DNA from: Pseudomonas sp.
GTDB taxonomy: Bacteria; Pseudomonadota; Gammaproteobacteria; Pseudomonadales; Pseudomonadaceae
NCBI GenBank assembly: GCA_003525045.1
Contig: DQGF01000502.1
Location: 4,687 to 11,374, forward strand
Reading direction: 5' to 3'
Length of the DNA: 6,688 nt
This document shows, piece by piece, positions 1 to 5,033 of this stretch. Position 1 is the stretch's first letter. Every line of letters begins with the position of its first letter. The notes under the pieces were generated by a model that did not search any database, had not been told where the DNA came from, and worked only from the letters and a program-made list of their open reading frames with translations. Both the position numbers and the translations under genes were made by a program.

Positions 1-62
1 GCCAGCGACCCGAATGCGCCGGCGCCAAAGGCGAACACGGCACGACGCCCGAAACGGTCAGC
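1..62 (-). pseudogene. Fragment of a major facilitator superfamily transporter
   Basis: Read on the minus strand, positions 62 to 1 give ADRFGRRAVFAFGAGAFGSL. The ADRFGRR piece fits MFS motif A (D-R-x-G-R-R), which lies in the loop between transmembrane helices 2 and 3, and the following residues are hydrophobic and small, as expected at the start of helix 3. The reading frame runs off the left edge. The part that should precede it (about 60-70 N-terminal residues, including helices 1 and 2) is missing, because the DNA at higher coordinates codes for a different protein on the other strand. This is therefore a 5'-truncated remnant. With only 20 residues to judge from, the family call is tentative and the substrate cannot be guessed. 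Confidence 0.45.
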
Positions 63-361
63 CGGCGCTGGTGAAGCTCCTCAACAACACTCTGGCGACG
101 TACAACCTGGCCGCTACTGCACGGATGCTCAGTTTAGCTGCGCAGCTCGGCGTGCCTGCCAAGAGCCTTTTCGAGGTGATCGGCGTGTCGACAGGACAGA
201 GTTGGATGAGTGACAACTTGATAGACGTCCAGTACGACCTGTTGCTCAAGGACGTAGGACTGCTCCAAGGCGAAATTGGTTTGGTGCCTGCCATCAATCT
301 TAACGATGAGGTTGAACAGGCGATCCTTCACGCGCGTGCACTGTTGGGTCCTGACTCCTAG
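58..361 (+). pseudogene. 3-hydroxyisobutyrate dehydrogenase-like protein, C-terminal remnant
   Basis: About 100 residues match the C-terminal, all-helical domain of the beta-hydroxyacid dehydrogenase family (3-hydroxyisobutyrate dehydrogenase, tartronate semialdehyde reductase and relatives), which oxidise or reduce beta-hydroxyacids with NAD(P). The visible signature is ALVKLLNN near 68-91. Its lysine (74-76) corresponds to the family's catalytic Lys and the Asn pair follows it. The helix IGVSTGQSWMSDN and the late KDVGLLQGE segment also fit, and the frame ends in TAG at 359-361. The whole Rossmann N-terminal domain with its GxGxxG loop is absent. Upstream of about position 58 the DNA instead encodes a transporter piece on the opposite strand. 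A longer open frame can be drawn back to an ATG at 14, but those first ~15 residues are Arg-rich and do not resemble the family. I treat this as a 5'-truncated, non-functional fragment. Confidence 0.7.
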
Positions 362-362
362 T

Positions 363-566
363 GTCATCGGTGAGTGAAGTGAAGCCATGAAAAGAGGCGA
401 AACTCGCAACAGGTTCGCGTGGCGTCTGCAGGCTGTTTTCTGGCGCCTCACGATCTTCATGGCCAAGAGCAATGCCACAAACCAGGATGTCGTTATCCGC
501 AAGAGGTAAGTGTTGGCGGATTACCTGGTGGTACCAAGCGAATGCGGCTTGGGCGCAGGTATGTAA
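363..566 (-). pseudogene. Nitroreductase C-terminal remnant (PnbA paralogue)
   Basis: Minus strand. From about 566 down to 379 the frame encodes 62 residues that align without gaps to residues 164-225 of the intact PnbA in this window. I count 28 identities (about 45%). Shared landmarks are LxTCxQ, the VCGxxLGxxD stretch, APxNSLxxPRE, and the terminal F-x-GF. This is the dimer-interface and C-terminal end of the FMN-dependent nitroreductase fold. The N-terminal two thirds, including the FMN-binding S-R-R-x-x-R-x-F segment, are missing. The open frame starts only at a TTG at 596 and runs past the homologous end to a stop at 300-302, inside the oppositely oriented dehydrogenase remnant, so the native stop also seems to be lost. 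It is diverged from pnbA, so it is a paralogue and not a recent duplicate. It cannot encode a working enzyme. Confidence 0.75.
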
Positions 567-654
567 ACGACTTGCGTGAGCGGATGGCTGCGTCAATATG
601 CATGATCAGGGATCTCCATAGGCTGTCATTGGCCGCAATCATGGCCAGGATTAC
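567..654. other. Short unassigned junction sequence
   Basis: These 88 bases separate the porin stop codon from the nitroreductase remnant. One minus-strand frame reads SLWRSLIMHIDAAIRSRKS just before the nitroreductase homology, shifted relative to it. AAIRSR is faintly like the AARSRG of PnbA, so the remnant may extend a little further with a frameshift, but the match is too weak to claim. No hairpin, repeat or inverted terminal repeat that would mark an insertion sequence was seen. Confidence 0.3.
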
Positions 655-880
655 TTACCAGAACTTGAAGGTGTAGCCGACGATGATGCGGTTTTCGTCG
701 ATATTCGTGGTACGGCTGCCGCGATAGGCAACGTTGCGCAACCGCAGGTTGACGTTTTTCAAAGGTCCACTCTGTACCACGTAGGCGATATCAACATCGC
801 GTTCCCATTCCTGGCTATCTGAAGAAAATCGCCGATGGCACGGACAGTATTGCCATTCGGGAAGTTGAAGCAGCAGCGTT
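655..880 (-). pseudogene. OprD/BenF-family outer-membrane porin, C-terminal remnant
   Basis: Minus strand, ending in TAA at 655-657. From about 825 downwards it reads DSQEWERDVDIAYVVQSG, then PLKNVNLRLRNVAYRG, then DENRIIVGYTFKFW at the terminus. This is the typical end of Pseudomonas OprD-family porins: the EWERD motif, a YVVQSGPLK strand, the DENR motif, and an aromatic C-terminal residue that serves as the beta-barrel assembly signal. Such porins carry amino acids or aromatic carboxylates such as benzoate across the outer membrane. Upstream the match continues in another frame (NGNTVRAIGD, about 857-828), so there is a frameshift near the T-run at 825-828 (reverse strand). Both frames then meet stop codons (892-894 in the main frame, about 880 in the shifted one). 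Around 360 residues of barrel are missing. It is a remnant and the family call is firm, but the substrate is unknown. Confidence 0.7.
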
Positions 881-1042
881 ATCGTTGGGAATCATTGGCA
901 CTGAGGAGAGTCCACCGACAACTACTGCACTGGACGGGTGTCATGCCTATTCTCGCCATCGTCTTCAGCTATCCCCGTAACCAGTGCTTGCTGCTGTTAG
1001 CACCTTATTTCTGCGTGCGTTGGCCAACGGTCAGTGGACAGC
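881..1042. other. Upstream region of cioA, no gene seen
   Basis: About 160 bases lie between the porin remnant and cioA. I see no convincing coding sequence on either strand. An open frame at 835-1056 has no family-like content and overlaps porin sequence on the other strand. No clear sigma-70 promoter stands out: TTGCTG at 988-993 has no fitting -10 partner. No good ANR/FNR box (TTGAT-N4-ATCAA) is visible, although such a site would be usual for an oxygen-controlled oxidase. The cioA promoter must lie here or be supplied from further left, but I cannot place it. Confidence 0.3.
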
Positions 1043-2419
1043 ATGGACGCGGTTGATTCGGCGCTAATGGCGGCGCGTGCCCAGTTCGCGATCACCATCA
1101 GCTTTCATATTGTGCTGGCAGCACTCACCATCGGTCTGGCCAACTTTTTGGTGGTGCTCGAAGCGCTTTGGCTGTGGCGTGGGCGACAGATTTACCTGGA
1201 CGTTTATCGTTACTGGCTAAAAGTATTTGCCCTCACGGTGGCGGTGGGCACCGCTTCGGGCCTGATTCTGGAGTATCAGTTCGGGCTCAATTGGTCGCGG
1301 CTTTCGACTCAGGCGGGTGACATCCTCGGCCCCCTGATGTTCTACGAAGTGCTTGCCGCGTTTTTTCTAGAGGCTGGTTTTCTCGGCATCATGCTCTTCG
1401 GATTGAAGAAGGTCGGCCCGCGGATTCATTTCTTCGCCACCTGCGCGGTGGCCCTCGGATCGCTGATCAGTGCGTTCTGGATCCTGTCAGCCAATTCCTG
1501 GATGCAGACGCCTGCCGGTTACACCCTTGGCATCGATGGACGCTTTTTGGCCGAAGATTGGTGGGCGATTATCTTTAATCCATCGTTCCCTTATCGGCTT
1601 GTGCACATGACGTTGGCAGCGTTCCTTGGCACCGCCACGCTGGTGGCCGGTGTCAGCGCCTGGCAATTATTACAAGAGCCGCGCAATCCACGAACACGCC
1701 TTCAATACTCGATGGCGCTGTGGGCGATCGTCATGTGCTCACCTTTGCAAATCGCGGCGGGTCACCTTCATGGTTTGCACAGCCTTGAAGTTCAGCCACA
1801 GAAACTCGCCGCCATCGAAGCTTCCTGGACACGTCCGGCTGAGGGGGAGGGGGAACCACTGCGCTTATTCGCCATCCCGGACATGGCTCAGCGGCGCAAC
1901 CATTGGGAGGTTGCGATTCCACGCATAGGTTCGCTGTACCTGCGGCATGACCTGAGTGGCACCATCGCCGCGCTGGATGAATTCCCTCCACAGGACATCC
2001 CGCCGGTGCCGGTGGTATTTTTTGCTTTTCGCGTCATGGTCGGTCTGGGCCTGTTGATGCTGGGGCAGGGGATAGCAAGTCTGGTAGTGCGATGGCGACG
2101 ACGGTTATCCGCAGCGCGCTGGATGCTTCGATGGAGTGTGCTGATGGCCCCGGCCGGGTTTCTCGCGATGCTCAGCGGCTGGGTGGTGACCGAGGTGGGC
2201 CGCCAACCCTTCACCGTCTATGGATTGCTGCGTACGGCGGACAGTCTGTCGTCGGTGTCCCGACAGCAGGTGGTCGGGTCAACCTGGGTGATCCTGGCGT
2301 TTTATCTGCTGATATTCGGCGTTGGCCTCTGGGTGCTACTTCGAATACTGCGTGAGCCACCGCACAGGGACGAGCCCGGGCCGCAGCCTACCTTGGCTGA
2401 CGAGACAGGGGATTCCTGA
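1043..2419 (+). CDS. cioA: Cyanide-insensitive bd-type quinol oxidase, subunit I
   Basis: Subunit I of a cytochrome bd-family terminal oxidase, an inner-membrane protein that oxidises quinol and reduces O2 to water. Counting from ATG 1043 (458 residues), the expected ligands are present. H22 (in ITISFHI) and E102/E110 (YEVLAAFFLEAG, spaced eight apart as in E. coli E99/E107) fit the heme b595/d site. H188 (YRLVHM) also corresponds to a conserved heme ligand. M332, with R330 before it (FRVMVG), corresponds to the b558 ligand M393. The quinol loop has K254 and E259 in QKLAAIEA, and GRQPF sits at 386-390 where E. coli has GRQPW. The Q loop is short, as in CioA proteins. A GTG three codons upstream (1034) is possible, but ATG 1043 gives the more usual N terminus; neither has a good ribosome site. 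cioB follows after 11 bases. Low cyanide sensitivity is a family property and is not shown here. Confidence 0.9.
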   Translation: MDAVDSALMAARAQFAITISFHIVLAALTIGLANFLVVLEALWLWRGRQIYLDVYRYWLKVFALTVAVGTASGLILEYQFGLNWSRLSTQAGDILGPLMFYEVLAAFFLEAGFLGIMLFGLKKVGPRIHFFATCAVALGSLISAFWILSANSWMQTPAGYTLGIDGRFLAEDWWAIIFNPSFPYRLVHMTLAAFLGTATLVAGVSAWQLLQEPRNPRTRLQYSMALWAIVMCSPLQIAAGHLHGLHSLEVQPQKLAAIEASWTRPAEGEGEPLRLFAIPDMAQRRNHWEVAIPRIGSLYLRHDLSGTIAALDEFPPQDIPPVPVVFFAFRVMVGLGLLMLGQGIASLVVRWRRRLSAARWMLRWSVLMAPAGFLAMLSGWVVTEVGRQPFTVYGLLRTADSLSSVSRQQVVGSTWVILAFYLLIFGVGLWVLLRILREPPHRDEPGPQPTLADETGDS

Positions 2420-2422
2420 GGG
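2418..2422 (+). promoter_or_regulatory. cioB ribosome binding site overlapping the cioA stop
   Basis: GAGGG overlaps the cioA TGA and lies 8 bases before the cioB ATG at 2431. It supports this start and suggests coupled translation of the two subunits. Confidence 0.6.
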
Positions 2423-2430
2423 CATGCACC

Positions 2431-3432
2431 ATGTTTGATAATGACCTCTTGACACTGCTTAGTGCCGCGGCCCTCGGGTTCTCGGTATTGAACTATGTAC
2501 TGTTGGACGGCACTGATCTGGGCGTTGGCGTACTGCTGGGCCTTACCCGCTGCAGCCAGCAGCGACGAGCCATGGCGGTGACCATTTTGCCGATTTGGGA
2601 TGCCAATGAAACCTGGCTCGTACTAGGGGGTGGCGGGCTGTTTGCACTTTTTCCGCTGGCCTACGCCATCCTGCTGCCGGCGCTTTATCTGCCCTTTATT
2701 CTGATGTTTTTAGCGTTGATTCTTCGAGCGGTAGCGTTGGAGTTTCGTGACTACGCGAGCAGCGACATCATCAAGCGTGGCGTCGATGGCTTGCTGTTGG
2801 GCGGATCATTGCTCGCCGGTGGATCGCAGGGGATGGTGTTGGGTACGCTGGTACAGGGCGTACCCAATCAAGCCGGTCAGTACAGTGGTGACGGCTGGGA
2901 GTGGCTGACCCTGTTTGCGCTGTACTGTGGTGCAGTGCTCGTGGTGGGCTACACGTGGTTGGGCGCCTGCTGGCTTTACTGGCGTACTGAGGAACAACTC
3001 CAGCAACGATCAGGTCGTCAGGCGAAGGTGCTGGCCATCGTAACCGTGGTGCTGTTGACCGTGCTGGTTGCCTGGACAGCGACATTGGACACTCGATACG
3101 AGCATCGGCTTTCAGACCCTCTTTACTGGCTGCCGGCCGCAGCCTTTCTCATTGCACTGCTAATCAGCTTCATCTTGGGATTTCGAAGCCGCCGACACTA
3201 TCTGCCACTGTTCGCTGCATTGGGAATCTTCGTTTTGGCGTTCGCATTGATGATCGCTGCGCTGTATCCGCTTATCGTTCCGCCGAATCTGACGTTGCAA
3301 GCTGCCGCCTCCAGTCCGACCAGCCAGCTGTTTATGCTGATCGGTTTCGCCGTGCTGATACCGGTGACGCTCCTATACAACACTTACGGTTTTAGCGTTT
3401 TTAGCGGCAAGGTTCACGCCAGTCGCGATTGA
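2431..3432 (+). CDS. cioB: Cyanide-insensitive bd-type quinol oxidase, subunit II
   Basis: Subunit II (CydB/CioB family) of the oxidase encoded just upstream. It is a hydrophobic scaffold that pairs with CioA in the inner membrane. At 333 residues it has normal CioB length. Family signatures in order are LLDGTDLGVG near residue 25-34, IWDANETWLVLGGGGLFALF at roughly 55-75 followed by PLAYAILLPALY, RAVALEFR at about 100-107, and a GGSQGMVLG stretch near 130, followed by hydrophobic helices to a basic C terminus. WDANETW, where many relatives read WDGNETW, is a mild variant. The subunit itself binds no heme in the bd family. No short third subunit (CydX-like) frame was found after the TGA at 3430-3432. 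cioA and cioB surely form one transcription unit. I see no convincing terminator before pnbA, so read-through towards the pnb genes is possible. Confidence 0.9.
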   Translation: MFDNDLLTLLSAAALGFSVLNYVLLDGTDLGVGVLLGLTRCSQQRRAMAVTILPIWDANETWLVLGGGGLFALFPLAYAILLPALYLPFILMFLALILRAVALEFRDYASSDIIKRGVDGLLLGGSLLAGGSQGMVLGTLVQGVPNQAGQYSGDGWEWLTLFALYCGAVLVVGYTWLGACWLYWRTEEQLQQRSGRQAKVLAIVTVVLLTVLVAWTATLDTRYEHRLSDPLYWLPAAAFLIALLISFILGFRSRRHYLPLFAALGIFVLAFALMIAALYPLIVPPNLTLQAAASSPTSQLFMLIGFAVLIPVTLLYNTYGFSVFSGKVHASRD

Positions 3433-3537
3433 CTGCTGCGCCAGGGGTGCCGACACGCTCCTATCCTCTGCCTCCTCTGTGTTTTTCATCCCCGACCACG
3501 GCGGAGTGTTCCTGTGGCCATCCCCCTGTTGCACACG

Positions 3538-3589
3538 ATGCATTTCCATGCTGCATACACTTCACTGCTCTTTGCAGAGTTGCTATGTG
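3538..3589 (+). promoter_or_regulatory. Candidate PnbR-responsive promoter of pnbA
   Basis: ATGCATT (3538-3544), six bases, CTGCA (3551-3555), then TTCACT (3561-3566), 17 bases, and TATGTG (3584-3589). The last two fit a weak sigma-70 -35/-10 pair, placing transcription start near 3596, about 40 bases before the pnbA ATG. Within it T3543-N11-A3555 fits the loose LysR-type T-N11-A rule, and TGCA recurs at 3539 and 3552. The same blocks with identical spacing occur before pnbB (6116-6167). The weak -35/-10 suggests activator dependence. Binding by PnbR is inferred. Confidence 0.55.
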
Positions 3590-3624
3590 ACACTCCTCGA
3601 ACTAATGACAAGACCGTTGCAGTA

Positions 3625-3630
3625 GTGGAG
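3625..3630 (+). promoter_or_regulatory. pnbA ribosome binding site
   Basis: GTGGAG lies 6 bases before ATG 3637. This decides the start in favour of 3637 and against the upstream GTG at 3514. Confidence 0.55.
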
Positions 3631-3636
3631 TTTGGT

Positions 3637-4320
3637 ATGAGTTTGCTCGCTGATGATTTTGATGCTGTGGTTGCCTCGCGCAGGGCTGTGCGGGCTTTTT
3701 TACCGGCGCCTGTGTCGAGGAAGTTGATCAATGAAGTCATCGACATTGCTCGTTTAGCGCCAAGCAACTCCAACACCCAGCCCTGGTCCGTCCACGTAGT
3801 GACCGCAGAGCCGAAACGCGCCTTGAGCGCCGTGCTGGCGGCTGCCCACACCGACCCCGCCGCCGACCCGCTGGTGCATTTGCCGGACGACCTCGCGCAG
3901 AAGTTTCGCGAACGGCAGGAACATTTCGGTGCTCTGTTCTATGGCCTGCATCAGGTGGACAAGTGCGACAACGATGCCCGGGTTCGAGTGAGCGGATTGA
4001 ATTTCGAGTTCTTTGGCGCACCGGTAGGGCTGATTTTTACAATCGATTCGAACCTGAAAAAATACAGTTGGCTCGACTACGGGCTGTTTCTGCAAACCTT
4101 GATGCTGGCTGCGCGGTCCCGTGGTTTATCGACATGCCCACAGGTTTCATTCGCTCGATTCCAGGCCCTGATCCGCGACTTCTTGCACCTGGATAACGGC
4201 CAGGAAATCGTTTGCGGCATGTCGTTGGGTTACGCCGATGAAACGGCACCGGTGAACTCCCTGCGCATGCCGCGAGAGACGTCGCAAGCCTTCACTCACT
4301 TCATGGGCTTCGAACAGTAG
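3637..4320 (+). CDS. pnbA: 4-nitrobenzoate reductase (nitroreductase family)
   Basis: An FMN-dependent nitroreductase of 227 residues, within the normal size for the family. It has the FMN-contacting SRRAVRAF at residues 14-21, APSNSNTQPW at 41-50 (the usual A-P-S-x-x-N-x-Q-P-W substrate/FMN loop), a TCPQ segment near 166-169, and the C-terminal VCGMSLGY, then NSLRMPRE. In P. putida TW3, PnbA reduces 4-nitrobenzoate to 4-hydroxylaminobenzoate using two NADH, in the cytoplasm. The specific substrate is assigned here from context: the order pnbA, FMN-reductase-like gene, reversed LysR gene, pnbB reproduces that cluster. On sequence alone it could be a nitroreductase for another nitroaromatic. 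The start at ATG 3637 has a ribosome site and gives a typical N terminus. It carries its own candidate regulated promoter at 3538-3589. Orf1 starts 89 bases after the TAG, across a structured spacer. Confidence 0.82.
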   Translation: MSLLADDFDAVVASRRAVRAFLPAPVSRKLINEVIDIARLAPSNSNTQPWSVHVVTAEPKRALSAVLAAAHTDPAADPLVHLPDDLAQKFRERQEHFGALFYGLHQVDKCDNDARVRVSGLNFEFFGAPVGLIFTIDSNLKKYSWLDYGLFLQTLMLAARSRGLSTCPQVSFARFQALIRDFLHLDNGQEIVCGMSLGYADETAPVNSLRMPRETSQAFTHFMGFEQ

Positions 4321-4331
4321 TCCATTTTTCC

Positions 4332-4380
4332 GGGACGCCACGCTCTATGCAGTCACCGGTCTATCGGTAACCGGCGTCCC
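4332..4380 (+). repeat. Long stem-loop between pnbA and orf1
   Basis: GGGACGCC (4332-4339) and GGCGTCCC (4373-4380) are perfect 8-base inverted arms with 33 bases between them. A second, inner hairpin is nested inside: GT-c-ACCG (4352-4358) with CGGT-a-AC (4365-4371), one mismatch, 6-base loop. No T-run follows, so a classical intrinsic terminator is unlikely. An mRNA-stabilising or processing element that separates pnbA from orf1 levels is possible (inference). The arms are real, the role is unknown. Confidence 0.5.
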
Positions 4381-4393
4381 CCACATGGCAACA

Positions 4394-4400
4394 CGAGGTG
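4394..4400 (+). promoter_or_regulatory. orf1 ribosome binding site
   Basis: CGAGGTG is followed after 9 bases by ATG 4410. This favours that start over the GTG at 4398, which lies inside the site itself. Confidence 0.5.
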
Positions 4401-4409
4401 TACATCAAG

Positions 4410-4991
4410 ATGGCAGTAAGAGTTCTGGCCATATCCGGCAGTGCCCGCAAGGGTTCGTTGAATCAAAAACTTCTGAATGTCGCTGTGCAGGGCGCATTGG
4501 CCGCAGGCGCTGAAGTGACGGTGGTTTCATTGAGTGATTATCCGCTGCCTTTTTTCGACAGCGAGCTTGAGAGAGAGCAGGGCGTCCCTGCCCATGCCCT
4601 GGATCTGCAGAAACTGTTCAGTGAGCATGATGCGTTGCTGGTGGCCTCTCCGGATTACAACGGCGGCTACACGGCATTGTTGAAAAACGCCATCGACTGG
4701 ATGAGCCGACCTACGCCTGAAAAAGTGTCCGGTCTGGCATTGTTCGCCAACAAGGCGACGGCGGTGATTTCGGCATCACCCGGTCCCATGGGCGGCATTC
4801 GTTCAATGTTGGCTATGCGCAGTGTATTGGAAAAGCTCGGCGCCCTGTTGATCCCTCAAACCTTCACCCTGGGGCTCGCCCACCAGGCCTTTGTCGAGAA
4901 TGACCAGCTTGGCAATCCGCAGGTGGAAAGTGAAGTGAAGGCCATCGGCGCTGCCTTGGTCAGGTTCTCCGGCGCTCTTCGCGCAGCCTGA
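4410..4991 (+). CDS. NADPH-dependent FMN reductase-like flavoprotein (pnb cluster orf1)
   Basis: A flavodoxin-fold protein of 193 residues in the NADPH-dependent FMN reductase / azoreductase family. The phosphate-binding loop GSARKGSLNQKLL is near residues 9-21. SPDYNGGYTALLKNAIDW at about 80-97 is the flavin-contact segment (relatives often read PEYN-S-P). SASPGPMGGIRS near 123-134 is the third conserved loop. The family passes electrons from NAD(P)H to FMN or quinones. In P. putida TW3 the gene in this position (Orf1) was described as reductase-like with no function in 4-nitrobenzoate breakdown, so a supporting role such as flavin supply or quinone/nitroso detoxification is only a guess. 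It follows pnbA on the same strand and probably shares its transcript. Its TGA (4989-4991) is directly followed by the terminator-like hairpin shared with the convergent pnbR. Confidence 0.82.
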   Translation: MAVRVLAISGSARKGSLNQKLLNVAVQGALAAGAEVTVVSLSDYPLPFFDSELEREQGVPAHALDLQKLFSEHDALLVASPDYNGGYTALLKNAIDWMSRPTPEKVSGLALFANKATAVISASPGPMGGIRSMLAMRSVLEKLGALLIPQTFTLGLAHQAFVENDQLGNPQVESEVKAIGAALVRFSGALRAA

Positions 4992-4997
4992 CCCGAC

Positions 4998-5033
4998 CTG
5001 AGCAAGGACGTTGCCACGAACGGCCTTGCTCAG
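4998..5033. terminator. Bidirectional terminator-like hairpin between orf1 and pnbR
   Basis: CTGAGCAAGG (4998-5007) and CCTTGCTCAG (5024-5033) are perfect 10-base inverted arms with a 16-base loop, inside which CGT/ACG can also pair. The hairpin sits between two convergent genes and the pnbR stop codon (5030-5032) lies in one arm. The following T-run is poor on both strands, so termination strength is uncertain, but position and symmetry argue for a shared terminator. Confidence 0.6.

Larger units (their letters stand above)
3433..3636 (+). other. cioB-pnbA intergenic region
   Basis: About 200 bases. The first part holds a C/T-rich, G-poor stretch (about 3462-3493, ending in TTTTT then CATCCCC), with no stable hairpin, so any termination of the cio transcript here would have to be factor-dependent (inference). 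The second part, from 3538, contains the candidate pnbA control module described separately. An open frame starting at GTG 3514 runs through this region into pnbA, but its first 41 residues do not look like a nitroreductase N terminus. Confidence 0.45.

Noticed and set aside
14..57. Start of the dehydrogenase fragment at ATG 14
   Set aside because: The first 15 residues are an Arg-rich antisense reading of transporter sequence. Dehydrogenase homology begins only near 58-68.
419..676. Plus-strand open frame of 85 codons
   Set aside because: It lies antisense to the nitroreductase and porin remnants, whose family matches are clear, and has no recognisable content.
1034..1042. GTG 1034 as cioA start
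   Set aside because: It adds only three residues (M-D-S) and has no better ribosome site than ATG 1043. Not excluded, but less likely.
835..1056. Plus-strand open frame of 73 codons before cioA
   Set aside because: It overlaps porin-like sequence on the other strand and the cioA start, with no ribosome site and no family features.
3433..3500. Intrinsic terminator after cioB
   Set aside because: GGGGTG and CATCCCC can pair only imperfectly over about 40 bases, and the TTTTT lies inside the loop and not after a stem.
3514..3636. GTG-start extension of pnbA by 41 residues
   Set aside because: It covers the shared promoter module, lacks nitroreductase-like residues, and ATG 3637 has a good ribosome site and a typical family N terminus.
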